A stretch of DNA of 64,000 bases, taken from assembly GCF_900105625.1 (NCBI RefSeq), contig NZ_FNSD01000001.1:4154001-4218000 (forward strand), in the 5' to 3' direction. How positions within the stretch are numbered: the stretch's first letter is position 1; every line of letters starts with the position of its first letter. This DNA comes from Terriglobus roseus (GTDB taxonomy: Bacteria > Acidobacteriota > Terriglobia > Terriglobales > Acidobacteriaceae). Positions 48,888 to 57,605 of the stretch are shown here, piece by piece. The notes beneath the pieces were generated by a model. That model ran no database searches and was not told the DNA's origin. It worked only from the letters and a program-made list of their open reading frames with translations. Made by a program: the position numbers and the translations under genes.

Positions 48888-50036
48888 TTATTGTGTGGAA
48901 CTTTTATCGTCGGGGTCCGAAGGAACGTCCACCCGGACCCTCCACAGGAGTGTTTCGTGGGGCGCGACCACCGTCCTGGCCCGCTCCGGACTGTCGCCGG
49001 AGGCCGTGCTGAAGTCGATTGCAACGCCCTTACCGTCCTTGGCCGCATCAACTCTCATGCTCCGGATGCTGGGCGTCATGGCCGTCATCCGCAGAACGTA
49101 GCCATCTGCGGCATTGCGCAACCGCATCTCCGGTCCCTGGCTAAGGTAGCTGTATTTCAGGTTGGTGAAGACCTGGTGCACATCGCCGGCGCCCAGCGGC
49201 ACCGTGCGCGCCGCTGCGCGGGAGGCCGCGGAACCGATCGAAGCGGACGGGGTCACAGCCTCCGGCGGCAGAATGATCATACCGGTCAGGCCGGCGCGCG
49301 GCGCTGCGAAGTGAGCGTGCCAGCTGATGGCCAGGGCCCGCGGCGTGTCGTTATGGTTCGTTGCGGCGATCGTCAGGTCCAGGCCACGGCCCGAAAGCGT
49401 GGTGGTGACCTTCGTCTCAATACCGCTGGGAGGGGGAACGCGACCGTCCGTGCCGGCCGGAGGGACTGCGGGGAATGTTGCATTGGCCGTGCTGCCGTCT
49501 GGTAGAAAGTCACTGCTGACGTTCTGCGCCGGATGGTTCATCACCAGTTCTGTGAATGGCCCCCAGCCGGTTCCGTCAGGAACCTGAGTGCGGACCGAGA
49601 TAGGGGAATTCTGCAAGCCTGCGCGCGGGGCGAACGTCTGGGGATCCAGCTGCTCCGGCAGAGACGTCTCCTCAGTGCCCACCAGTACCGGCACCTGTCC
49701 ATGTCCCGGGACGTTCAGGTTGGCCTGCAGCACTGCCATGCCTGCGCCCGGCAGCAGCAGCGCGGACGAGAACTTCGGCGTCATCTCTTCTGCGTGATCG
49801 TTGCGCATCATGTGCAGCACGTCCTGCCCACCGGGCCGCGCAGCCACAACCGTATCCGGAGCGATCTCAGGCGTGGTCATTTTGTGAATCTTGCCGTGCA
49901 AGTGTGCCTGCCACACCACGCCTAATACGCCCAGCACCACGGCCAGCAGAAGGGCGGTGACCAGTCCGGAGCTGGCGAGGCTCATACCGCGCCTGCGCTG
50001 GCGGCCTTCGCTCTGATTTTCGTTCACGGGTGTCAT
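48888..50036 (-). CDS. Membrane-anchored protein, aldose 1-epimerase-like (uncertain)
   Basis: About 382 residues from ATG 50036 (MTPVNENQSEGRQRRRGMSL), with GGAGAG upstream. After a basic N-terminus there is one membrane helix (SGLVTALLLAVVLGVLGVVW). The body resembles galactose mutarotase-type beta-sandwiches: SSALLLPGAGMAVLQANLNVPGHG, VTTTLSGRGLDLTIAATNHND, ISWHAHFAAPRAGLTGMIILP. The typical catalytic His/Glu pair cannot be assigned. It could be an anchored carbohydrate-related protein; I would call the function unknown. Confidence 0.6.
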   Translation of the reverse strand: MTPVNENQSEGRQRRRGMSLASSGLVTALLLAVVLGVLGVVWQAHLHGKIHKMTTPEIAPDTVVAARPGGQDVLHMMRNDHAEEMTPKFSSALLLPGAGMAVLQANLNVPGHGQVPVLVGTEETSLPEQLDPQTFAPRAGLQNSPISVRTQVPDGTGWGPFTELVMNHPAQNVSSDFLPDGSTANATFPAVPPAGTDGRVPPPSGIETKVTTTLSGRGLDLTIAATNHNDTPRALAISWHAHFAAPRAGLTGMIILPPEAVTPSASIGSAASRAAARTVPLGAGDVHQVFTNLKYSYLSQGPEMRLRNAADGYVLRMTAMTPSIRSMRVDAAKDGKGVAIDFSTASGDSPERARTVVAPHETLLWRVRVDVPSDPDDKSSTQ

Positions 50037-50106
50037 CTCTCCAATACCAGCGAACTTGGCTAAAACGTTGAAACGAAGCGAGGCGGAATAGTGCCACGCT
50101 ACCATC

Positions 50107-50832
50107 ATGTTAGCCGTCATGCCATCTGCACGAAATACCAAAGCAGCTACCGAGCTTGCAAACGTCAGCGCCAACATCATCGCCTGCACACGCTGCCCGC
50201 GCCTTCGCGAGTACTGCACCGCACTGGGAGAGACCAAGCGCCGCGCCTATATCGATTGGGAATATTGGACTCTGCCCGTACCAGGATTCGGCGATCCCAA
50301 TGCTCGTGTCCTGATCGTCGGCCTGGCGCCCGGCGCGCACGGAGCTAATCGCACGGGGCGCCCCTTCACCGGTGATGGCGCCGGATATTTCATGTATCCC
50401 GTGCTGTATGAGACGGGCTTCTCAAACCAGCCGGACGCCACCGATCGCGACGACGGTCTGAAGCTGCGCCACGCACGTATCGCGTCCATCTGCCGGTGCG
50501 CACCGCCAGCGGATAAACCAACGCCGCAGGAGATCCGCAACTGCGCACCGCATCTTGCCGCAGAGATCGGCGCGCTCCCTCGGCTCCGTGTGGTCGTCGC
50601 ACTTGGACGCATCGCGTTCGACGGCTACCTGAACTTCCTGATTGCGCAGGGCGTCATCGACTCGCGCAGACACTACCCCTTTGGCCATGGTGTCGAACAT
50701 CGGCTGCCGAACGGCATGGTCCTGCTGGCCAGCTATCATCCATCGCTGCGCAATACGAATACGGGACGGCTGAATAAAGCCATGTTTACGAAGATTTTCG
50801 TGCGTGCGCGGGAGCTCGCGGGACTAGGCTGA
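50107..50832 (+). CDS. Uracil-DNA glycosylase, family 5 (UdgB-like)
   Basis: About 241 residues from ATG 50107 (a second ATG is at 50119). The N-terminal cysteine motif ACTRCPRLREYC and later CRCAPP/NCAPH cysteines suit a [4Fe-4S] cluster as in family 4/5 enzymes. Motif 1 is VLIVGLAPGAHGANRTGRPFTGDGAG, typical of family 5 (Ala instead of the polar Glu/Asp), and motif 2 is LLASYHPSLRNTNTGRLN. The enzyme removes uracil and some deaminated or oxidised bases. It is divergent from the membrane-anchored protein gene. Confidence 0.9.
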   Translation: MLAVMPSARNTKAATELANVSANIIACTRCPRLREYCTALGETKRRAYIDWEYWTLPVPGFGDPNARVLIVGLAPGAHGANRTGRPFTGDGAGYFMYPVLYETGFSNQPDATDRDDGLKLRHARIASICRCAPPADKPTPQEIRNCAPHLAAEIGALPRLRVVVALGRIAFDGYLNFLIAQGVIDSRRHYPFGHGVEHRLPNGMVLLASYHPSLRNTNTGRLNKAMFTKIFVRARELAGLG

Positions 50833-50927
50833 TTTCACGACACAGCGTCGACTCTGCGTGAAACCAAACAACCCACGCGGATGAGTGCCCATCACAAGGA
50901 AAAGAAGCAAGGAAGCGAGGCACGAGG

Positions 50928-51290
50928 ATGAGCAGCAAGAGTTTCTGGATCGCCTTTATCGCCGGTACCACCGCGGGTGCCATCGTTGCACTGTTGTATG
51001 CGCCGCAGACCGGTGCGAAGACACGCAAGCAACTGGGCCGCGCCTACGACGAAGCGGGCGACTCCCTTGAGGACGCAGCCGACTATGTGAAGGATCAGGC
51101 CGAGCGCCTGTCCAAGGAAGCGAATTCGGCCTACAAGAAGGGCGTCAAGCAGTTGGACAGCGCCTACTCCCAGGCCATCGACGCTCTGAATGATTCCTAC
51201 AGCGAAGCCAAGGAGAAGCTTGTAAGCGTCGCCGACGTCGCCATCGACAATGTGGAAACCATCACCAAGAAGGCTCGCTCGCTGGTGTAG
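50928..51290 (+). CDS. YtxH-type protein
   Basis: 120 residues with GACGAGG before the ATG. One N-terminal membrane segment (SFWIAFIAGTTAGAIVALLY) followed by the family motif APQTGAKTRKQLG and a long amphipathic, Lys/Glu/Ala-rich helix (EDAADYVKDQAERLSKEANS, YSQAIDALNDSYSEAKEKL). YtxH-domain proteins are general-stress associated in Bacillus; in Gram-negatives their role is unknown. The structured RNA candidate starts directly downstream. Confidence 0.85.
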   Translation: MSSKSFWIAFIAGTTAGAIVALLYAPQTGAKTRKQLGRAYDEAGDSLEDAADYVKDQAERLSKEANSAYKKGVKQLDSAYSQAIDALNDSYSEAKEKLVSVADVAIDNVETITKKARSLV

Positions 51291-51300
51291 CCATTCGCTC

Positions 51301-51478
51301 TGGAAGCAACTGCAAGTTGCCGTCCTGAGTGAAGTCAGGGGACCTGCTTCCGCCGCAGTTCCAACAATGTGAAGGAGTAACCCTCCGAGGCATTGTGGAA
51401 CCACCGGCGCGAAGCAGGTCTTTCTCGTTCGTAAGGCACTCGCCGCCTACAACAACTAAGACCCCGGAGAGGGGTCTT
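51301..51478 (+). ncRNA. Structured RNA candidate, possibly 6S RNA
   Basis: A long interrupted hairpin: GACCTGCTTC (51341-51350) with GAAGCAGGTC (51411-51420); CGCCG with CGGCG; GTTCC with GGAAC; ACAATG (51364-51369) with CATTGT (51391-51396); and GGAG/CTCC at the tip. Two ~20-base unpaired strands flank it (51321-51340 and 51421-51445), and an outer stem can form from AGTTG (~51315) with CAACT (~51454). A rod with one large internal loop of ~160-180 bases is the 6S RNA form; the 5' piece GTCCTGAGTG recalls known 6S starts. A hairpin AAGACCCC/GGGGTCTT (51458-51478) closes the unit. Strand is uncertain because the structure is palindromic. Confidence 0.5.
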
Positions 51479-51495
51479 CATCGTTGGAGAGCCAC

Positions 51496-51819
51496 TTGAA
51501 CGAACCGACCAGCACCAGCCTTTCTCACGAAGCACGCATCCTCCGGGTCAAGAAGATCGCCCTGGAGCATTTCAAAGAAGAACACTGGGTCGAGATGACC
51601 TCACAGGTCGGATGTTCCGATCTGCTTGAGATGCGGGATGAGGCCCTCGGCTCGGTATCCTGGGGTGACGATGCGTACGCAGCGACCGTATTAAAGATTC
51701 TGTCTGCGATCGTTCAACGGAATCCGACAGATCTCGACCGGCTCGAACTCTACGCGGACAAATGCCTCGCGCACGCCGAAGCCGGCTCCTTTTCGGGAGT
51801 TACCCTGACTAGAATCTGA
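51496..51819 (+). CDS. Small hypothetical protein
   Basis: About 107 residues. TTG 51496 (MNEPTSTSLSHEARILRVKK) follows GGAGAG by 4 bases; an upstream TTG at 51484 is possible. The protein is helical and acidic with no membrane segment (KIALEHFKEEHWVEMTSQVG, ATVLKILSAIVQRNPTDLDRLELYADKCL). I do not recognise a family. Its position right after the structured RNA suggests a shared transcript is possible. Confidence 0.55.
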   Translation: MNEPTSTSLSHEARILRVKKIALEHFKEEHWVEMTSQVGCSDLLEMRDEALGSVSWGDDAYAATVLKILSAIVQRNPTDLDRLELYADKCLAHAEAGSFSGVTLTRI

Positions 51820-51844
51820 CACGACAAGGTTGCGCGCCGGCAGC

Positions 51845-52090
51845 TTATTCGTCGTCAGAATCGCCGGACCTGCCTCGCTTTACGTTGGTCCGACCCAACT
51901 CCACGCAGCGGTCGGAGACCTCAACCGGATTGGCCATCTTCCCAGCAGCCGCTCGGGAGAACGTGCGCCACATACGGTTTACGTCCACAGGCTTCCCAGC
52001 CCTGACCTCACGCTCCACCGCAACGTGCATCGCTGAGAGAAGTTCGTCGCGTAACTCGTGAAAGAGTTTGCTGATATAGATCGAGGGCAC
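51845..52090 (-). CDS. Small hypothetical protein
   Basis: 81 residues from GTG 52090 (MPSIYISKLFHELRDELLSA), basic in the middle and ending in an acidic tail (SGDSDDE). No clear ribosome-binding site and no family match. It ends 26 bases from the convergent hypothetical gene. Codon choice looks like neighbouring genes, but it could be a chance frame. Confidence 0.4.
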   Translation of the reverse strand: MPSIYISKLFHELRDELLSAMHVAVEREVRAGKPVDVNRMWRTFSRAAAGKMANPVEVSDRCVELGRTNVKRGRSGDSDDE

Positions 52091-52138
52091 TGACTGAGGC
52101 TAACAGTTCATGCAGTGTTGCCCGTGCCGAGTCGCCTT

Positions 52139-54166
52139 TTAGGATCCTGGTTGCAACGTCGGGAACGATGTAATGCGTAGTTTGGCTGCGCCGTAAGGGA
52201 TAAGAGGAATTAACTCGTCCGGTAAAGTTCCGGCCGATGCACTCAACTTTGGGTGTTCCGGAACCGGAGCGGCGACGCCATCTTCGGAACGCCAGGCATC
52301 GAGTATCTTCGCAGGGACCAGGAGTTTCACACCCGGATTCGCGGCGGAAAACGGGATTGCCCCGATCGCAGACTCGTGCACGGCAAGTCCCGGAGCGGAA
52401 GTCTCATCGACGTGCAGAGCATAGTTCCACTGCGCCTGCGGAAACACCTGCCAGTCTGCAGTGATCCCTCGGTCACGCAGCTTGACCCAGGTCGTGCCGG
52501 GTGAAAAGGAAAAGAGCAACGGTCCACGACTGAGTGTGGCTGAGCCGTGATAGCCACGGGTCAACAATGGCTGCATGGGAAGCACGAGCTCGACAACATC
52601 GCCGGCCTTCCAGGTGCGTGCAACCTTTGCAAAAGTGCCCGGGGCGGACGCAGTGTTCACGACTTCGCCGTTGACCGAGATCGCTGCTTTTGCAGCCCAC
52701 ATCGGTATGCGGAGGTGAAGAGTGAAACGAACATCCGAGCTTGGGTTCACGGTGATGCGAACGCGCTCGCGGAACGGATAGTCCGTCTGCTCCTGCAGGT
52801 GCACGCTGCAGCCGTTGATCTGCGTCGTCACGCTGCAGGGCGCATAGATCATCGCAGCCAATCCATCTCCATCAGCAGGCCGCATCCACAGGGACGAAGT
52901 GAGCTTTGGCCAGCCTTGATGGAAGTTAGCCGTGCAGCAGCCAAAGTGTGGCTCCAACCCATACAGGTTGGATTCGGCGCTGTTGGTGGTCCACGGTTTG
53001 GAATTGAGGCTGCAGGAGATCTGGTTGGCCTGCTGGTCGTATTGATGGGCCCACATGTCGTCCGTGAACGTGCCTGGCAGAGCGTTGTAGGCGATGCGCT
53101 CAATGCGATCCGCAATAGCGGCATCTCCAAAGGTAGCCAGGGCTACTTCCATCGAGAACAGCGTCTCCACGACCGTGCAAAGTTCAGTGCCCTGGCTGGT
53201 ATTCAGACCAGCAAGATGCTCATCGCACGAGAACATGCCATTCGGCTGGCCATGAAATTTATCCAGGGCGCCCAGTTGCCGGTAATAGCCTGCCTTCTCC
53301 GCAGCGTTACCGTTCAACCGGAACTGCACAGCAGCAGTCTTCAACGCCTGCCCGTTGTTGACGCCGTGTGTCTGCATCCCTTCTGCTTTGTTTCCGCTCG
53401 GCCTGCTCGGATCAAGCAGACTCCGTGAAGTTGGACCTGTGTATTTGAAATCCCGAAAGCTTTCCACCCAGTCGAAGCCCTGCTGCTTGAGCAGGTGCAT
53501 CAGGGCGAGCAGCTTCGGATCATTGGTCTGGGAATATAACCACTGAACGACATAGACTTCGTCCTGCCACCGGTACTGGCCCCACTCCTGCAACGGACGT
53601 TGCGGCATCTCTGCTAACTGATGGTGGAAGTATCTTGTCAAGGCAGGATGGACGCGTGGGTCGCCCGTTGCGTCATGGTATTGCGCCAGTGCCTTGACCA
53701 TCACCATGCGGGGCCACCAATCGTTGTTGGAAGCAGGTCCGATCATTCCGCTTGGCTGCTGGTTGTCGAGGGTCCAGTCGATGAACCGCATCGCCTTGGC
53801 CTTCAGGACGGGATCGTCCAACTGCCAGGCGAGCGGCACCAGCCCATCCAGAAAATAGGGACCGCGCTCCCAGCTTTCGCCTGTGCCACCCAGCCATCCG
53901 GAGTTAAGACCGACATCCGGCCAGAACTCATCCAAATGACCGCCCATGCCGTCCGCCTGAATTCGCATCTGGCGCAACAGCCAACCCGCAGGCCGGATCT
54001 GACCGACCAGCAGCGGCTGAAATGCTGCAGGCGCTAACTTCGCCGCAGCAGTATCAGCTCGTCCTGTCTTCGGGCCCAGAGCGGAGAGACCTCGAGACGT
54101 GACTGCGGACGCCGCCAACACACAGGCGGTCGAATGGAGGAACTGGCGGCGACTAGCAGAAGACAT
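52139..54166 (-). CDS. Glycoside hydrolase family 127-like protein (beta-L-arabinofuranosidase family)
   Basis: 675 residues. A Tat-type signal with SRRQFLHSTACVLAASAVTS directs folded export. The catalytic (alpha/alpha)6 barrel spans ~45-450 with IRPAGWLLRQMRIQADGM, GTGESWERGPYFLDGLVPLAW, YRWQDEVYVVQWLY, GVNNGQALK, GTELCTVVETLFSMEVAL and FGCCTANFHQGWPKLTSSLW. In GH127 the zinc-bound cysteine of the CC pair is the nucleophile, with Glu and Cys of the ELC segment as ligands; all are present. Beta-sandwich domains follow. Members release L-arabinofuranose from plant glycans; exact specificity is unknown. Confidence 0.88.
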   Translation of the reverse strand: MSSASRRQFLHSTACVLAASAVTSRGLSALGPKTGRADTAAAKLAPAAFQPLLVGQIRPAGWLLRQMRIQADGMGGHLDEFWPDVGLNSGWLGGTGESWERGPYFLDGLVPLAWQLDDPVLKAKAMRFIDWTLDNQQPSGMIGPASNNDWWPRMVMVKALAQYHDATGDPRVHPALTRYFHHQLAEMPQRPLQEWGQYRWQDEVYVVQWLYSQTNDPKLLALMHLLKQQGFDWVESFRDFKYTGPTSRSLLDPSRPSGNKAEGMQTHGVNNGQALKTAAVQFRLNGNAAEKAGYYRQLGALDKFHGQPNGMFSCDEHLAGLNTSQGTELCTVVETLFSMEVALATFGDAAIADRIERIAYNALPGTFTDDMWAHQYDQQANQISCSLNSKPWTTNSAESNLYGLEPHFGCCTANFHQGWPKLTSSLWMRPADGDGLAAMIYAPCSVTTQINGCSVHLQEQTDYPFRERVRITVNPSSDVRFTLHLRIPMWAAKAAISVNGEVVNTASAPGTFAKVARTWKAGDVVELVLPMQPLLTRGYHGSATLSRGPLLFSFSPGTTWVKLRDRGITADWQVFPQAQWNYALHVDETSAPGLAVHESAIGAIPFSAANPGVKLLVPAKILDAWRSEDGVAAPVPEHPKLSASAGTLPDELIPLIPYGAAKLRITSFPTLQPGS

Positions 54167-54286
54167 TGAGAGGCCTCAGGGAACAGACTAAAGCTCCAGG
54201 CGTTGCAGGAACAGTGGTTGGGGCTGCGACTGCGACCAAAGAGGGAAACGGTGCGGTCGCGTCGTGGTTTCCTGCTGGTACATCCG

Positions 54287-54703
54287 CTACTTAGTCAGTT
54301 CGACCGACAACGAATATCGGCTGGTGGTTCCTCGCCTTGCCGCGTTGCGCATAAGGAAGACCTGGATCATGTAATCGCCTGGTTCACTTACAGGTACTTC
54401 CGCCTTTGTCCCAGCAGACGCGCCCTTGAAGATCGCCTCGTCTTTTCCGAGTTGTGCACCCGGTCCATACACGTTGAAGAGATTGGATCCCACCCCACTC
54501 TTCAACGCGATGCGCAACACACCGGCCGCATCGATGGATACGAGATAGCGCACGTCGTCATAACCCCGGACGGAGCCCCGTTCCTTGTGTGCGCCTCCAT
54601 CCTTTCTGACGTTAAAGCGATGGAGCTGATCATGAGCGACGGCTGGTCGAACCGATAAGATGAGTGCTGCAAGGAACGCGATCGCGATCATCCGATGGCT
54701 CAT
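54287..54703 (-). CDS. Exported hypothetical protein, pre-peptidase-like
   Basis: 138 residues. Signal peptide MIAIAFLAALILSVRPAVAH, then a compact beta-rich domain: VRYLVSIDAAGVLRIALKSG, SNLFNVYGPGAQLGK, and GDYMIQVFLMRNAARRG. The GDYMIQV strand and overall layout recall pre-peptidase/PPC-like domains that pack on surface enzymes. No catalytic residues. Function unknown. Confidence 0.65.
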   Translation of the reverse strand: MSHRMIAIAFLAALILSVRPAVAHDQLHRFNVRKDGGAHKERGSVRGYDDVRYLVSIDAAGVLRIALKSGVGSNLFNVYGPGAQLGKDEAIFKGASAGTKAEVPVSEPGDYMIQVFLMRNAARRGTTSRYSLSVELTK

Positions 54704-54866
54704 GTTTGTTCCTCCGCTACAGGGATGGTAGAAATTGCTCGAAAAGGATACGGCTGTGACGACGTCGAAGGACAGTCCATCAACAGTTTCGAGGTAGAAA
54801 ACGTAACAAAGTCGCTGCCGGAAACGCCGTCAAAATGCTAATCTGGCCCGATCACGGGGAGGTCTT

Positions 54867-55592
54867 ATGCTGCGGCGCCATCTCACCCCTTTCGCTTCTC
54901 TGGCGATCGCCCTTGCTGTTGTGCCGAACGCCATCGGGCAGACGCTGATTCGGATGTACGTGCAGGCAGGGAGCGGCGATTTTGCAGCAAATGGTGCGGG
55001 AGATTCCGCGCTCGATCTGCGGAAAGCACTCCTCGGAAAATCTCGCACCATCCGTGTCGTGGATTCACCGGCAGAAGCCGAGGTTGTTGTGCGGATTGAC
55101 TCCCGCAACGTGCGCAAGGAGACGGCGTCTGTCAACACTTACGCCAACCAGAGCAAAGATGGAAAGTCGGGTACAGCCACGACAGTCCCGACCATTCGAA
55201 ACGTGAATGTGCTGCATGTGATGCTGCTCGCAGGCAACTCACAGATTCCGCTTGAAACAGAATCAGCGCTCTCCTGGCGACTCGCCGCAGGTGACATGGC
55301 ATCCAGCATCGATCATTGGGTAAAGGAAAACTACGCTAAGCTCATCGAACGCAGGACAGAGCAGAAATACGCTCCCAGCGCGACCGAAGCTGCGCCATCT
55401 CCGTCAACTCCACCGGCCGCAGCGAAGTCAGCGAATGACGCATCGATCGCTCCGGGCATGTCTGAGTCACAGGTTCTTGAAGCCATGGGCGCGCCGGAGA
55501 AAAAGGTTATCTTCGGGAAGAAGTCGCTCTGGAACTACCGCGGACTGCAGGTTGTGTTTGAAGACGGTCGCGTTACCGATGTGAAGTTCTAA
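54867..55592 (+). CDS. Exported protein with BamE/SmpA-like C-terminal domain
   Basis: 241 residues. Signal peptide FASLAIALAVVPNAIGQ, then a domain (IRMYVQAGSGDFAANGAGDS, SPAEAEVVVRIDSRNVRKET) found in exported proteins, an Ala/Ser/Pro-rich linker (~165-195), and a C-terminal SmpA/OmlA-like module: IAPGMSESQVLEAMGAPEKK and KSLWNYRGLQVVFEDGRV. The GMSESQVLEAMGAPE motif is typical of that fold in cell-envelope proteins. It precedes the MscS gene by 66 bases; a shared envelope role is inferred. Confidence 0.72.
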   Translation: MLRRHLTPFASLAIALAVVPNAIGQTLIRMYVQAGSGDFAANGAGDSALDLRKALLGKSRTIRVVDSPAEAEVVVRIDSRNVRKETASVNTYANQSKDGKSGTATTVPTIRNVNVLHVMLLAGNSQIPLETESALSWRLAAGDMASSIDHWVKENYAKLIERRTEQKYAPSATEAAPSPSTPPAAAKSANDASIAPGMSESQVLEAMGAPEKKVIFGKKSLWNYRGLQVVFEDGRVTDVKF

Positions 55593-55658
55593 GACTCATC
55601 GGAAAACAGCAGAAACCAAGGCTCAATTTCGATAGCAAAGGCTGGAAAGAACGCGCGA

Positions 55659-57464
55659 GTGAAAACATTTCCGGCTACGAGAATGACACTGCCGCAACGC
55701 ATCGGCCTTTGGCTGTTGGGATGTGTCGTGGTGATTATCTTCGTGGTCGCAAACTCGGGAACCGATCTCTCACTCTCGGAATTTTCCGCGCCGGCTGAAG
55801 CTCCTTCTTCCAACACCGCTGTCGATCAGAGCTATTACGTTACCGCGCGGAATCTTGCGGCGCTGGCTGCGACGCCCCAGGAGCAACAGTATGCGGTGCT
55901 GGCCATGCGATCGGCAGATCACGAGCTCGATCAAAGCTTCGCCTCGGCCATTCGCAACTCGGCAGCCCACCGACTCGAACACACCGCCGCGGCGACGTCG
56001 ATGCTTCAACGGATTGCTGAGCTGAAGCAGTCGATCCGGGCCGATCAGGCAGGAGTTGCGGCCGCGAGTGCCGATTCCTCGAAGGCCTCTGATGACGACG
56101 GAGAGCGGTTGCGTATCGCGCAGGCCCAACTCACGCTGGATGAAGATGAACTGGAGAATGTGCAGCAGGATCTCGCTCGAACGGGCGGGGATCCCCAAAC
56201 GGATATCCAACAGGCTTTCGATCAGCACCGGTCCATTGAGAGTCAAGCCGCAGCACTGCCGAAGAACACGGCGACCGCAGATCTCGAGTCCGCACGGTCC
56301 CTGCATTCGGTCGTAGGTAAGGTGCGGATCCTCTCGTCCTTGAAACAACGCCGGAAGATGCTGGCGGACGCGCGCAACAAGGTGCTTGCAGAGCAACAGA
56401 AATTGCAGCAGCAACATGACGGCCTCGACCGCCAGACCTATGTGTCGACACCGGGCGAAGATCCGTCATCAAGATCAGGCAGACTGACGCAACTGCGTGT
56501 CTCAGCCGAGCGCGAAAAGGACATGGCCGACCTCGACAAGCGTGTCCGGGACCTGGGCCAACTGGCGAAGGTCTACGAGGATTGGGGCCACCTTGTGCAG
56601 ACCCAGCGTCGAACACTGCTGACTTCGCTGGCCGCAGATTTTCTGACGGTAGTTATGGCGGTACTGGGTATCTTCGCGCTGAGTGGTTTTGCGCAATACC
56701 TTCTCAAACGGTGGGAGAAGAATCATCATCGCCGCTTGAAACATGCCCGCGTGGTCATCACGCTCATTCTGGAAATTGTCGTCGTCGCCCGGATTGCGGT
56801 CGTCATCTTCGGCATGCCAGGTGATGTCTCAACTATCCTCGGCTTCATCACAGCGGGCATAACGGTCACTTTGAAAGACTTCCTGGTCTCCTTCGTCGGC
56901 TGGTTCGCACTGATGGGAAGACGGGGCATCCAGGTTGGGGATTGGGTCGAAATCGACGGCACGCAAGGCGAAGTTCTTGAGGTCACCGCACTTCACACCT
57001 ACCTCCTCGAAGCTGGAAACTGGGCAACAAGTGGTCAGTTCACCGGCCGCCAGGCCGTCTTCATGAACAAGTTTGCCGTGGAGCGCAAGTACTTCAACTT
57101 TTCAACGTCAGAGCAGTGGCTCTGGGACGAGTTCGTGGTTCCCGTGCCTGCAAGTAAGGTCATCACGCAGGAACTGCTGTCCCGCGTGCAGCACCTGATC
57201 GCAACGGAGACACGAGACGATATGGCAAGTGCGGAAGCATCGTGGCGAGAACTCGCCACGACGCATGGCCTTCACGAACGGAAAGGCGCACCCACAGCAA
57301 TCGTTCGCACCTCTGCCGCGGGGCTGGAGGTGGTGGTTCGGTATGTCACCAAAGCTCCCACCCGCTTTGATACGGCTGTTCGTCTGCGCCAGCTTGTTCT
57401 TGGCGCGTTGGGGTTGGGTCTGCATGTCGACCCGAGCATGCCGGCTCGACCCGTTGGCACCTAG
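55659..57464 (+). CDS. Large MscS-type mechanosensitive channel
   Basis: About 601 residues from GTG 55659; ATG 55683 is the alternative. An N-terminal membrane helix (RIGLWLLGCVVVIIFVVA) is followed by a ~270-residue coiled-coil-rich region outside the membrane (EDELENVQQDLARTGGDPQT, MLADARNKVLAEQQKLQQQ). Two or three helices precede the MscS channel: GITVTLKDFLVSFVGWFALM is the pore-lining TM3 region with GRRGIQVGDWVEIDGTQGEV of the beta domain, then VEVTALHTYLLE. It protects against osmotic downshock. The periplasmic part is longer than in small MscS and resembles MscK/YbdG-like proteins. Confidence 0.88.
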   Translation: MKTFPATRMTLPQRIGLWLLGCVVVIIFVVANSGTDLSLSEFSAPAEAPSSNTAVDQSYYVTARNLAALAATPQEQQYAVLAMRSADHELDQSFASAIRNSAAHRLEHTAAATSMLQRIAELKQSIRADQAGVAAASADSSKASDDDGERLRIAQAQLTLDEDELENVQQDLARTGGDPQTDIQQAFDQHRSIESQAAALPKNTATADLESARSLHSVVGKVRILSSLKQRRKMLADARNKVLAEQQKLQQQHDGLDRQTYVSTPGEDPSSRSGRLTQLRVSAEREKDMADLDKRVRDLGQLAKVYEDWGHLVQTQRRTLLTSLAADFLTVVMAVLGIFALSGFAQYLLKRWEKNHHRRLKHARVVITLILEIVVVARIAVVIFGMPGDVSTILGFITAGITVTLKDFLVSFVGWFALMGRRGIQVGDWVEIDGTQGEVLEVTALHTYLLEAGNWATSGQFTGRQAVFMNKFAVERKYFNFSTSEQWLWDEFVVPVPASKVITQELLSRVQHLIATETRDDMASAEASWRELATTHGLHERKGAPTAIVRTSAAGLEVVVRYVTKAPTRFDTAVRLRQLVLGALGLGLHVDPSMPARPVGT

Positions 57465-57605
57465 GCACCCTCAACATCCTTGACGATGCGGCGGCTTGCA
57501 TTTGACGAGGCCGAGCTCAATCGGTGACGACGGACAACGCTCTCGCACTCCATATAGCAGCCTCGCAACATTGCGACGTTCCCTGCGGTATGCGAATGTG
57601 GACAA

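Noticed and set aside
48099-49505. A 468-codon open frame on the plus strand opposite tig and the next gene
   Set aside because: It overlaps two convincing minus-strand genes, has no family motif, and its length is explained by high GC and the codon bias of the opposite strand.
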